Part shown: positions 16,000-24,394 of the stretch, piece by piece
Position numbering within the stretch: position 1 is the stretch's first letter
How the letters are laid out: each line of letters begins with the position of its first letter
Translations under genes and position numbers: made by a program
Notes under the pieces: generated by a model
Seen by the model: only the letters and a program-made list of their open reading frames with translations
Told to the model about the DNA's origin: nothing
The model's database searches: none
DNA from: Pseudomonas prosekii
GTDB lineage: Bacteria > Pseudomonadota > Gammaproteobacteria > Pseudomonadales > Pseudomonadaceae
Length of the DNA stretch: 64,000 bases
Direction of reading: 5' to 3'
NCBI RefSeq assembly: GCF_900105155.1
Contig: NZ_LT629762.1
Span: forward strand, 2,418,001-2,482,000

Positions 16000-16987
16000 C
16001 GATCCCCAGGATTCTGGACAGGCATTGGACAGCCTGCGCAGCGACAGGCTGACCCACTCAGGCCCGGAGTCACAGCCAGCAAGAGCCGCAGCAAATCGAA
16101 CAGCCGGCCGGGTAGCTACAACGTCCAGAACCTGGAAGAAGCCTACGAGGGCGATCTGAGTAATAGCTGGCCCCCAGTCGCACCTAGAAAAACGACCCGA
16201 TAATCCATGACCAGTCTTGACGGAATTTTAGACAGGTCTTGACGGATTTATCCGGCGAAACCAGCGGTTTGGACGCTGAAAGCCACGCAGATCAAGGCTT
16301 TGCGGGCATTCGCGCAGCTTGGCCAGCACAAGCCTCGTCAAAAATTCCAGAGTTGGCCGTCAAGGTAACTGCTCGTTCAATCGCCGGCCCAACGCCAGCG
16401 GGATGGGGTGGTGAAACACCGGGCCGCTTTGACCGTGGCTCAGCAACTGCGCACATCTCAGCTCTTAGGGGCTTAGTGCCGTGGCTGGAGACTATGGCTC
16501 TGGGTAACTCCCTGCTCTCGAACAGGCCCTAGTAGACACAAAAATCAGTAGATCCCAGCGCACATTGACGCGCGTCGCCGTGGCAACAGCAAACTTCCTT
16601 GGCATTAGGAATACCCCATAGTTGCTTTGAAACGTATGCTCAGCGAGCACGAATTTGCTTTTCCACTTTTGTCGATTACGCTGACTGTAGGGCACTTGCA
16701 AGACGGCAATCCCTTATAAAATCGAATCTATAAATGTTAGCCAAATCATAGATTTAGATCTGACGAACCGAATGCTTCAAAATTCGTCAACACCCTGTCG
16801 GCTATGGACTTGCTGACAATTGAAGGATGCTCATTGAGCTCCATCGGGTGACATGATAGTCTTCCGCCATCAGCTGCCTTTGGCGGCTTTTTTTCGCTTT
16901 TTATCAGCATTTTTTTCTATCGACTCCTTCATTTATTATTTCCGAAATTTGTCGATTTGACTGTTAGGCTGTGACCAAGGAGTGGCA
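16000..16987. other. long non-coding stretch before the defence cassette
   Basis: I see no convincing gene in nearly 1 kb. It holds two more GACAGGCAT-like words (16,017 and 16,231), some open frames without starts, and a clear drop in GC after about 16,500. A rho-independent terminator lies at 16,864-16,895, just before the promoter region of the ART-like gene. It may contain remains of lost cargo. Confidence 0.5.
16864..16895 (+). terminator. rho-independent terminator
   Basis: CCGCCA (16,864-16,869) pairs with TGGCGG (16,881-16,886) and a run of T follows. It insulates the next cassette from upstream transcription. Confidence 0.7.
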
Positions 16988-17605
16988 ATGGCAGCAGCAT
17001 TAGAAATTGAGCCCGAAGCTAGAAAATTCATGGTCTGGGGTACTCATGGCACTAGCCTTTCTCGAGCAGAATCGATTCGAGAATCGGGTTTTGTTGCCAA
17101 GCCCGGACGCATAGGTGTCGGCGCTTACTTTTGGACTGCCGTGGCTGAAACGGACGAATGTCTTGATCTGGCAAGGCGTCTTGCTAGGGCATGGGCAACG
17201 AAAGTGGAAAAAGGAGGTCTCTATGCACGAGACAAGGATAAATCTCTAGCTATAGTTGAAGTGGAGATTAGCGTGGAGGAAGACGAAGTACTCCCTCTCG
17301 ATGATCCTGAGATGACATTCAGGCTCTGGTCGCTTTTGAGGCGAAAACTCGCAGAAATGTTTGGATTTCAAAAAGATGAGGACTGGATAGGCGTCAATTT
17401 GAGTAAGTGTCAGGAGGAGATTCATGGTTTTATTGAAGCTTTTATCCTTGACCTTGAAGAGAACCTTGAAACGAGGTTCAAAGTGATTTTCAAGTCGCAA
17501 GGTTGTCCGCCGTTGGGAGATCCTCTTATTCCTTACTTAGGCAATCATAGCTGTTTTGCGATTCGCGATACTGATGTTATCAGCATTATGAATATCACTA
17601 AATGA
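16988..17605 (+). CDS. ADP-ribosyltransferase-like toxin (CmdT-like)
   Basis: 205 aa. The ATG at 16,988 lies five bases after AAGGAG; a GTG at 16,982 overlaps that site and is rejected. The N-terminus has the ART signature: H20-G21-T22, then SRAESIRESGF and G45-A-Y47-F48 with aromatic neighbours, as in PARP/RNA-phosphotransferase-type folds. The following two genes are a small protein and a SecB-like chaperone. This order matches the CmdTAC anti-phage toxin-antitoxin-chaperone system, whose toxin ADP-ribosylates mRNA. Base composition is clearly AT-richer than the neighbours. The third catalytic residue was not assigned. Confidence 0.6.
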   Translation: MAAALEIEPEARKFMVWGTHGTSLSRAESIRESGFVAKPGRIGVGAYFWTAVAETDECLDLARRLARAWATKVEKGGLYARDKDKSLAIVEVEISVEEDEVLPLDDPEMTFRLWSLLRRKLAEMFGFQKDEDWIGVNLSKCQEEIHGFIEAFILDLEENLETRFKVIFKSQGCPPLGDPLIPYLGNHSCFAIRDTDVISIMNITK

Positions 17606-17617
17606 GTGAGTGATGTT

Positions 17618-17995
17618 ATGAAAAATGTATTTGGCTTATCGAGATCGAAAAAATTCACGGAAGCATTAGATAAAACTTTTGCGAAATTTGAAGCTATGCC
17701 AGCGAAAGAAATGTTCGCACTCGGCATGGAACATTCGAAAGGAGACATTGCAGCTTTTGTTTCGGCGTGCAGTTCAATCGACACTAGCCACCATCAAGAA
17801 ATAAGTTTTGTCTTCGAGTCTCCCGACACAAGCCTGAAAAGCTTTACGGCATCATTCGAACGCAAATCTACCCTTTGTTTTAACACAGGTTCATCTTCGC
17901 AAGACATGACAGCCCATACTAACGTAGCCGCCAACTCCGCCTATTTAGGCGCAGTTGGTGCCTTTAGTGCTGGCATGCTCTGCCAAGCTGCCTGA
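17618..17995 (+). CDS. candidate antitoxin of the ART/SecB cassette (CmdA-like position)
   Basis: 125 aa from ATG 17,618; a GTG at 17,606 directly after the previous stop is an alternative. The N-terminus is basic and helical (KNVFGLSRSKKFTEALDKTF). The C-terminus is small, hydrophobic and Ala/Gly-rich (YLGAVGAFSAGML), the sort of unstable tail that SecB-like chaperones protect in toxin-antitoxin-chaperone systems. I cannot name a sequence family; the assignment rests on position. Confidence 0.5.
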   Translation: MKNVFGLSRSKKFTEALDKTFAKFEAMPAKEMFALGMEHSKGDIAAFVSACSSIDTSHHQEISFVFESPDTSLKSFTASFERKSTLCFNTGSSSQDMTAHTNVAANSAYLGAVGAFSAGMLCQAA

Positions 17996-18011
17996 GCATT
18001 AAGGAATGTCC

Positions 18012-18440
18012 ATGGATCGGCACGCCATACAGCTTTCCAACATTACTGTAGATGAACTATACATTAAGACGTTGGATCGAGAGTCTTTCGTAGATAAAGA
18101 CTTTCCAAGAGATTTCTCTCTTACAGTTTCACGTTCAGAATATGACCCTGAAGAAAAAATAATTTCCGTCAGGTTAGAAATGAACATAGAGCCAGAGTCG
18201 GGTGCAGTTGACCGACCTTATGAAATGCGCATCAAGATTGCGGGCCATTTCGAAGTCGATGAAGAAAAGTTCCCGATCGAGCACATAAACAATTTTGCCG
18301 AGAACAATGCTCCAGTAATTCTCATTCCTTACATCCGAGAACAGGCATACTCTCTCAGCATTCGTGCTGGGGTCGACCCAGTCATTTTTCCGCTCGTACA
18401 AGTTCCCGTTTTCCGAATCGTTAAGCAGGAACAAGCTTAA
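18012..18440 (+). CDS. SecB-like chaperone (CmdC-like)
   Basis: 142 aa. ATG 18,012 is preferred because AAGGA (18,001-18,005) sits at proper spacing, whereas the ATG at 18,006 touches it. Residues about 70-135 read as SecB: YEMRIKIAGHFEVDEE, then NAPVILIPYIREQAYSLSIRAG and a closing PVFRI. A second SecB far from the export genes and beside a toxin gene is typical for toxin-antitoxin-chaperone loci, where it keeps the antitoxin folded until phage proteins compete for it. Confidence 0.75.
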   Translation: MDRHAIQLSNITVDELYIKTLDRESFVDKDFPRDFSLTVSRSEYDPEEKIISVRLEMNIEPESGAVDRPYEMRIKIAGHFEVDEEKFPIEHINNFAENNAPVILIPYIREQAYSLSIRAGVDPVIFPLVQVPVFRIVKQEQA

Positions 18441-19206
18441 CTAATTCCTCTACAGCCAGTCGTTCTTTTCAAGAATCAAACGGTCCCCTAACCACATTTT
18501 TTTGTGCTTGAAGTTGACCGACTGAGCTTCAATTCTATCGCTCCCCCAGAACATCTGGACTAATAGTCAGATTCCTCAAGCTTAAGAAGTTCGGCGTAAG
18601 ACACGCCACCAAGGTCTAGCTATGGCTGGTCATTGTTGCAGTCTTCGAGTTAACTGACAGGGATGAGCCCCTGATGAGCTAGAGATACCGCAATGGGTTC
18701 TAAATTTTCTAGGTCGATAATACTCAAAACAACTAACGTACTTACCATAACGAATTGGGAGGCCAGGCTCATTTCCAACTCTGAGTTTGTTCTGGTCGAG
18801 GTGTTGCAATCGTAGCAACACCTGCCCATTCCGCGAAAAGTTCTGCCTCTGGTAACTGGAGGCGGTAATGATGTCGGCTGGACCTGAAATCACCAAAGCC
18901 GAAATACGATACCCCCACCAGCCCGATCGCTTAAACATAGGGTAAGAGTATCCATTACCTGATCGCTAACACGTGGATGCGAAAACACCCATGAAAGAGC
19001 ATCGAACGAAGTCGTTTTTGAAAACCAACCCCAGATTGATGCTCGAACGATCGTTTGCGAAGCATACCCCATGAATGACCACTACCCTGATGCGGGGTGG
19101 TTAAAAAGCAGGGGATCAAAATGGCGAGACCTCAAAACACCAGCTAAGGTGGCTTTAGCGAAAACGTCACTTGAATCGTCGAGTAGAGAGGTCTCAGGGA
19201 TCGAAT
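18441..19206. other. AT-rich stretch without recognisable gene
   Basis: About 770 bases between the chaperone and the protease gene. Open frames on the minus strand (18,630-18,938 and 18,890-19,072) look neither like known proteins nor like island codon use. The composition resembles that of the defence cassette. It could be a decayed gene or a long leader; I see no clear terminator. Confidence 0.4.
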
Positions 19207-20073
19207 ATGCCAAGTCTTGATAATCACATTCTCTTAGCCTTAAGCCATTATAGAGGTTTGATTGCGGAGCATTTTGGCTGCTCCTTGCTAGCATATTCCG
19301 GCCCAATTCACCCCGCGGTTCAAAGTGCATATGTAAATGCGATTGAAGAGCTCGTACGGCATCGTGACAATACGGCAAACCCAAATCGAATATGCATTGT
19401 CATAGCGACCCCAGGTGGGGTGGTAGAAGCTGTTGAGAAAATGGTTGAGGTGACCCGTCATTACTTCAATGAAGTCTTTTTCGTGGTACCTACCGCCGCA
19501 ATGTCTGCCGGGACAATTTTTTGCATGTCGGGCGACAAAATTTTCATGGACTACACCTCGTCCCTTGGTCCCATTGACCCACAAGTTCCCTTAGCAGATG
19601 GGCAACTTGTCCCGGCTCTTGGTTACATCGACAAAGTTAACCAACTTATCGAAAAGTCCGCCGCAGGCTGCCTCACAGATGCAGAATTTATGATGCTACA
19701 GCGTCAAGACCTCGCGACCCTTCGTCGCTATGAACAAGCTAGAGACCTCTCTGTCAGCCTGCTCAAACTTTGGCTTGTAAAGTATAAATTCAAAGACTGG
19801 ACCGTCCACGGTTGTACCAATCCGGGAACGGCCGTTTCCGAAGCACAAAAAGAAGCCCGCGCCGAGCAGATTGCAAAAGATCTCAGCGATAACAATCGTT
19901 GGCATTCGCACGGCAGAATGATCGGAATCAATACGTTAACCGGTGGTCTGAAGCTGAAGATCGAAGACTATACTGACGATCAGGAACTGAGGCAGAATCT
20001 GCGCGTTTATTCAGAACTGATCACAGAGCATGCAGAACGCCAACGATCTGCTTTTATGCTTCACTACACATAA
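19207..20073 (+). CDS. SDH-family Clp-fold serine protease
   Basis: 288 aa. The central part matches serine dehydrogenase proteinase/SppA-like Clp-fold enzymes: IVIATPGGVVEAVEKM forms the oxyanion-side strand and helix, and PTAAMSAGTIFCMSGDKI carries the catalytic Ser in SAGT, followed by DYTSSLGPIDPQ. There is no signal peptide, so it is probably cytoplasmic or membrane-associated. AGGGA at 19,196 supports the ATG at 19,207. It is followed after 19 bases by a 65-aa gene with a strong ribosome binding site. Its place next to the island end is typical for defence cargo, but a role is not shown. Confidence 0.75.
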   Translation: MPSLDNHILLALSHYRGLIAEHFGCSLLAYSGPIHPAVQSAYVNAIEELVRHRDNTANPNRICIVIATPGGVVEAVEKMVEVTRHYFNEVFFVVPTAAMSAGTIFCMSGDKIFMDYTSSLGPIDPQVPLADGQLVPALGYIDKVNQLIEKSAAGCLTDAEFMMLQRQDLATLRRYEQARDLSVSLLKLWLVKYKFKDWTVHGCTNPGTAVSEAQKEARAEQIAKDLSDNNRWHSHGRMIGINTLTGGLKLKIEDYTDDQELRQNLRVYSELITEHAERQRSAFMLHYT

Positions 20074-20092
20074 CCAGTGAAGGAGGGATGCC

Positions 20093-20290
20093 ATGACGAC
20101 GCTTGCAAACCGTACAGCTGAAGCGATTGAACGTGAGTCGGCAATCCGTTCGGGAGAGAGGTCCCAGCGCCTTTCAGCAATCAACGATCGTTATGATCGC
20201 CTAGTGAAATCGGGAGCCGTTCAGCCTGAGCGCTATAACATAGCGCCAATTAACCCGTCCTCGATGACTCCCCCTCCAAACACATTGTGA
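20093..20290 (+). CDS. small partner protein of the SDH protease
   Basis: 65 aa, soluble and charged, with a helical first half (ANRTAEAIERESAIRSG) and a Pro/Asn-rich tail. GAAGGAGGG before the start is a very strong ribosome binding site, so it is probably made in excess over the protease. It could be an adaptor, inhibitor or substrate. No family is recognised. Confidence 0.6.
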   Translation: MTTLANRTAEAIERESAIRSGERSQRLSAINDRYDRLVKSGAVQPERYNIAPINPSSMTPPPNTL

Positions 20291-20565
20291 TTTCACGTTT
20301 AACTCAAGGCCCTGCCAACAGCGGGGCTTTTGTGTCTTTGGCTCAATGATTTCTGAAGCCCACTTACTTTCGGATCGATCTCAGAGCGTGAGATCTACTT
20401 GGACGAGACCATTCGTCGGACGCGCCACGCTTAAATCACTTCGCTGATCGTGCCCACTCATCTGCTGGTGAATTAGGGCAACGTATTAAAAAGAGAGTAG
20501 ATTTGTGAGTAGATTCTTTATCCCACATCTCTTAAGGCCAATAAATACGTGACCCAAAGACAAAA

Positions 20566-20588
20566 GTTCGATTCCGTCTCTGGCACCA
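20566..20588 (+). other. candidate attR: tRNA 3'-end-like sequence
   Basis: The sequence GTTCGATTC....TGGCACCA has a T-loop-like part and a terminal CCA, as left by integration into the 3' end of a tRNA gene. No tRNA body precedes it. The acceptor part is one base short of a normal tRNA, so the tRNA identity cannot be given, and attL lies outside the window. Confidence 0.45.
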
Positions 20589-20596
20589 AATACCGA

Positions 20597-20628
20597 AAAC
20601 CCTGAATCGCAAGATTCAGGGTTTTTTT
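20597..20628 (+). terminator. rho-independent terminator after attR
   Basis: AAACCCTGAATC (20,597-20,608) pairs with GATTCAGGGTTT (20,613-20,624) around a GCAA loop and continues in T. It is the kind of terminator that follows a tRNA gene and was probably carried along at the integration site. Confidence 0.75.
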
Positions 20629-20722
20629 ATGCCCGCGATTTTTCACCACGCTAGCCGGCAACGTTTGCCCGGCTGATTCGCGGTACTTTTGCCTCCCCTT
20701 ACGGAAAAGGGTAACCAACCTC

Positions 20723-21073
20723 ATGAGCCAGAAGAAAACCCGCGTCCCCCTGCCCCATCCGACGCCGTACCGCGAAAGCCGAATCGTCTTCTGGCTGATG
20801 AACCTTGTGTACCTGCTGGTCGCCTGTTCTGCCGGGCTGCTGATTTATGCGGTGATCGACGGGCTGATTCACGGCTCGATCAGCGAGATGAACCGCCGCG
20901 CGCCAAACGTCACCTACAAATTGGCCCAACAACCGAAGATGTACTGGTTTCTGATTGTCTGGCACAGCGTTGAGGCGATCGGTTTGCTGGTAATGGGTGG
21001 CGCGGCGTTCTGGCTGCACAGAATCGTCGCAGCGGCGCCGCAGAAGCCAAAGCGCAAACGCACTCGTCGATAG
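20723..21073 (+). CDS. two-helix membrane protein, unknown
   Basis: 116 aa with two hydrophobic segments at about 20-50 (IVFWLMNLVYLLVACSAGLL) and 73-105, and a strongly basic C-terminus (KPKRKRTRR). It is probably an inner-membrane protein with its basic tail in the cytoplasm. First gene of the core genome after the island. Function unknown. Confidence 0.65.
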   Translation: MSQKKTRVPLPHPTPYRESRIVFWLMNLVYLLVACSAGLLIYAVIDGLIHGSISEMNRRAPNVTYKLAQQPKMYWFLIVWHSVEAIGLLVMGGAAFWLHRIVAAAPQKPKRKRTRR

Positions 21074-21342
21074 GCCGGCGAGCGCGTCTGGCGGCGTTAC
21101 AGGCGGTTTCAACAAAGCAGTGTTCGGCGCTATCGGGATTACATTGCGCAGATTCAGGCTGTGTGAAACTTGCTGCACTGCGAATCGGACTACACGCCGT
21201 ATTCTCCAAACGTCAGACGCGGTGGGCAGGTTCCTGCAACATCAGTGGGAATTTCCTTCCGGATTTGTCGCATTGCCCGGCATCGCCGACAGGGCGTTCA
21301 TTGCCATGCTTTCCGTCAGTTAATCCAGCTGCGGAAGACTTT

Positions 21343-22383
21343 ATGAGCGTCCCCAACCCCGACAACACGCAAGATCCACAAATCGCGGCATTGCTCGGTC
21401 ATCTGGGCGAACTGACCCGCCAGGCACGCCAGAAAATCCTCAGCGCGGTCGATAGCACTCAAGTGCAAACCTGTTGGCAGATCGGTCGGCATATCGTCGA
21501 GTTCGAGCAGCAGCCAGCACCGCGAGCGGTGTATGGAAAACATTTGCTGATGACACTGGCGAAGGCGCTGACGAGCCATTTCGGCAAAGGCTTTGATGCG
21601 ACCAACTTGCGCTACATGCGCCTGTTCTTTGAAGCATTCCCGAACTGGGAGGCCTGGCGCCACGAACTCAGCTGGGCGCACTATCGGCGCTTGCTGCGCA
21701 TCGACAACATCAACGCGCGCCACTGGTACATGAACGAATCCGCCATCCAGAACTGGTCGAGCCGCGCCCTCGACCGCCAGATCAACACCCTCTACTACGA
21801 ACGCCTGCTCGCCAGCCGCGACCGCACCGCTGTCAAACAGGAAGCCGCCACCAACATTCAACTGATGGAGGCGACGCCTCTGGACCTTGCCCGTAACTCG
21901 GTCGTGCTGGAATTCCTAGGCCTGCCCCATGCTGACGTCATCAGGGAAACCGAGCTCGAACAAGCCATGCTCGACCAACTCCAGGCTTTCCTGCTTCAGC
22001 CGGGCAAAGGCTTCGCGTTCATTTCCAGCCACCAACCCATCAATTCCCTGAGCAAAGACTTCTACATCGACCTGGTTTTTTACCACTACCGACTCAAATG
22101 CTTCGTCATCTGCGATCTGCGACGCGGCGAACTGACCCAGCAAGCCATCGGCCAAATGGACAGGCTTGTGCGCATCTACGACGACCTCAAACGCGATGCG
22201 GACGACAGCCCGACCGTCGGCGTCATTCTCTGCGCGCAGAAGGATGAGTCGGTGGTGCGTTACTCGGTGCAAGAGGGCAGTGAAGAGGTGTTGGCCGGGA
22301 AGTACAGAGCGGTGTTGCCGAGTGTGGAGGAGTTGCGGGGGGAGTTGGATCGGGTATGGATGAATCTTGATGCGCATCGGTGA
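21343..22383 (+). CDS. DUF1016 (YhcG-type) PD-(D/E)XK nuclease-like protein
   Basis: 346 aa. The frame is open to 21,163, but the ATG at 21,343 with GGAAG upstream gives the usual family start. The N-terminal DUF1016 helical domain (ARQKILSAVDSTQVQTCWQIGRHIVEFEQ) is followed by the nuclease core DFYIDLVFYHYRLKCFVICDLR. The usual Lys of the D-L-K or E-L-K motif is Arg here, so catalytic activity is uncertain. Such proteins occur as stand-alone genes next to mobile-element borders. Function in the cell is not established. Confidence 0.85.
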   Translation: MSVPNPDNTQDPQIAALLGHLGELTRQARQKILSAVDSTQVQTCWQIGRHIVEFEQQPAPRAVYGKHLLMTLAKALTSHFGKGFDATNLRYMRLFFEAFPNWEAWRHELSWAHYRRLLRIDNINARHWYMNESAIQNWSSRALDRQINTLYYERLLASRDRTAVKQEAATNIQLMEATPLDLARNSVVLEFLGLPHADVIRETELEQAMLDQLQAFLLQPGKGFAFISSHQPINSLSKDFYIDLVFYHYRLKCFVICDLRRGELTQQAIGQMDRLVRIYDDLKRDADDSPTVGVILCAQKDESVVRYSVQEGSEEVLAGKYRAVLPSVEELRGELDRVWMNLDAHR

Positions 22384-22475
22384 GCATCGGTAATGCATGT
22401 CGCCTCGACTCCGACGGATTGTTCATTGCCGGCCCGACGACTATCTTTGGCAGCTACCCGCAAAGGTCTACGCCG

Positions 22476-23444
22476 ATGAATTTGCAGGACACGCCTTCGC
22501 TGTCAGACGCCACATTTGAAACGAGGCCGAGCACCGCCGGAGCTCCCTTCAACGAACCCGCCCCCGACGGCTACATCCTCGGTGGTTTCACTTGGCGCCA
22601 CACCCGCCATGACCCCGCCCGCCCGGTGGTGATTATCAACGCCGCGACGTCTGTTCGCTGCCGACACTACTCACGCTTCGCCGATTACCTGTTTGCCAAT
22701 GGCTTCGACGTCATCACTTTCGACTACCGGGGCATCGGTGAGTCTCGGCCTGCGTCATTGAAAACCCTCAACGCGACTTGGTCGGATTGGGGCGCGCTGG
22801 ATTTCGAAGCGGTGCTGCGGCGGGCGCATCGCGAATTCCCCGGCCAGCCCATCGATGTGGTGGGGCATAGCTTCGGCGGCTGTGCGGCGGGCTTGGCCGA
22901 TTCGGGGCGGCTGATCCGGCGTCTGCTGACAGTCGGCGCGCAGTTCGCCTATTGGCGCGACTATGCACCGGCCCAGCGCTGGCGAATGTTCGGCAAATGG
23001 CACGTGGTCATGCCACTGGTGACGAAGCTGTGCGGTTATTTCCCCGGCAAGCGTCTTGGCTGGCTGGAGGACACACCGGCGGGCGTCGTCCGCGATTGGA
23101 GCACGCCGACCGCACGCTACGAGAAGCGCCCCAGCGGTCGCCAGATGTTCGCTAAAAACGGCCGACTGCCGTTCGCCAACGTCACCGCGAACATCCTGGC
23201 GATCAGTATCAGCGACGATCCATACGGCACCGTTGCAGCCATCGAACGCTTGCTCGGCTACTTCTCGGGCAGCACGACCACCCATCTGCGAATCGAGCCA
23301 AAAGACATCGGCGAAGCAGAAGTCGGACATTTCGCCTTTTTTCGCAGCCGATACCAAGCCACACTATGGCCCATTGCACTGTCCTGGCTGCAGACCGGCG
23401 AACTGGCCCCCGATACTCCCGGGCGGCGAGTGCCACGCAGTTGA
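22476..23444 (+). CDS. alpha/beta hydrolase
   Basis: 322 aa. VIINAATSVRCRHYSRFADYL is the strand before the oxyanion hole, DVITFDYRGIGES a lid-side motif, and VVGHSFGG the nucleophile elbow with the catalytic Ser. The late His lies in EVGHFAFFR. It belongs to the COG4757-like hydrolases; the substrate is unknown. ATG 22,476 (AAGG upstream) is preferred over 22,380, which would add a stretch overlapping the nuclease gene. Confidence 0.75.
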   Translation: MNLQDTPSLSDATFETRPSTAGAPFNEPAPDGYILGGFTWRHTRHDPARPVVIINAATSVRCRHYSRFADYLFANGFDVITFDYRGIGESRPASLKTLNATWSDWGALDFEAVLRRAHREFPGQPIDVVGHSFGGCAAGLADSGRLIRRLLTVGAQFAYWRDYAPAQRWRMFGKWHVVMPLVTKLCGYFPGKRLGWLEDTPAGVVRDWSTPTARYEKRPSGRQMFAKNGRLPFANVTANILAISISDDPYGTVAAIERLLGYFSGSTTTHLRIEPKDIGEAEVGHFAFFRSRYQATLWPIALSWLQTGELAPDTPGRRVPRS

Positions 23445-23481
23445 GTGACCTGCCCTCTCAACGAAATACGGAACAATGCCC

Positions 23482-23892
23482 ATGGCCTCCGCCAACAAGC
23501 AGCAAAAACGCGCCACCCGCGCCAAAGCCAAGGCCAAGCAGAACCGCAGCCAACGGGCGGCCGCACCGGTCGAGCTGGACCCGAACGATGATCGCATCGA
23601 CTTCGAATCGGTGGACCTGACCGAGCTGTTCAAAGAAATGCTCGACGCCGCAAAAATCAGCCAACAGGCCATGTGCACGGCGTTCCTCGAACACCCGCTG
23701 CTGGCCTTGGTGCTGGAGCAGGAAGGTGAAGAAACAGCAACCGACTTCATCATCGGCGCGCTGCTCGAATACCGTCAGTGGTCCACCGAAGCCGACGAAG
23801 CCAGCGCCCTGGCGTGGATCGAATCCCCAGCCTTCCAGGCTGATTACGTGGCGGCCTCCGCAGCCATCGCAGACCAAAACCAACAGAACTGA
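23482..23892 (+). CDS. Pseudomonas hypothetical protein, paralogue 1
   Basis: 136 aa from ATG 23,482 (an ATG at 23,476 is equally possible). A very basic N-terminus (NKQQKRATRAKAKAKQ) is followed by an acidic, helical body. The next gene has the same design and a similar start, so the two arose by tandem duplication. Function unknown; the basic tail suggests nucleic-acid or ribosome contact. Confidence 0.7.
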   Translation: MASANKQQKRATRAKAKAKQNRSQRAAAPVELDPNDDRIDFESVDLTELFKEMLDAAKISQQAMCTAFLEHPLLALVLEQEGEETATDFIIGALLEYRQWSTEADEASALAWIESPAFQADYVAASAAIADQNQQN

Positions 23893-23898
23893 GTTCCC

Positions 23899-24375
23899 AT
23901 GGCCTCCCTGAACAAACAGCAGAAACGCGCCAAACGCGCCAAAATCAAAGCCAAGCAGATCAACATCCACGGGCGTAAGCCGGTCGAGCAAGACGAAGAA
24001 CTGGATAACGAGCTGGGTGACGAACTGGGCGAAATCGGCGAGCCGATCCCGGAATACACCCTGGCGATGTTCAGCAAAATGCGCGACGCCGAAGCCGTCA
24101 GCCGCAACGAAATGCTGGTGACCTTGCTGTCGAACCTTGCCGACATCATCAGCGACCAACCCGAACTGCTGGACATGGAAAACGCCGACAACGAAGCCAT
24201 GGCCGCCACCCACCTGGCTGCCGACATGCTGATCGACTACCGCATGTGGGCCGACGGCATGGACCGCGACGCCGCGCAGGCCTGGCTGACCGATCCGCAA
24301 TTCATCACCGATTTCGGCACTGCGCTCGACACCTACCGCGCAACGGTGGATGCCGAGGAAGAGAAGGCTGAGTAA
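23899..24375 (+). CDS. Pseudomonas hypothetical protein, paralogue 2
   Basis: 158 aa. It shares the N-terminal NKQQKRAxRAKxKAKQ block with its upstream neighbour, then has a longer acidic linker and a related C-terminal helical domain (LLIDYRMW-type block against LLEYRQW). Only six bases separate the genes. A bidirectional terminator follows at 24,395-24,432. Confidence 0.75.
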   Translation: MASLNKQQKRAKRAKIKAKQINIHGRKPVEQDEELDNELGDELGEIGEPIPEYTLAMFSKMRDAEAVSRNEMLVTLLSNLADIISDQPELLDMENADNEAMAATHLAADMLIDYRMWADGMDRDAAQAWLTDPQFITDFGTALDTYRATVDAEEEKAE

Positions 24376-24394
24376 CCAGCTTTCGAGGAAAACA

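Larger units (their letters stand above)
20291..20722. other. island right end and junction with core genome
   Basis: The stretch has no gene. It contains a terminator-like hairpin at 20,309-20,335 (GCCCTGCC with GCGGGGC, then TTTT), the tRNA-3'-end-like word at 20,566-20,588 and a strong terminator at 20,597-20,628. Codon style after it is core Pseudomonas again. Confidence 0.6.

Noticed and set aside
16001..16203. Open frame continuing after the stop of the 74-aa gene
   Set aside because: It has no start codon or ribosome binding site; it may be a remnant, but nothing supports translation.
18630..18938. Minus-strand ORF of 102 codons in the AT-rich gap
   Set aside because: No ribosome binding site, no domain and several unlikely residue runs; I keep the stretch as unexplained rather than calling a gene.
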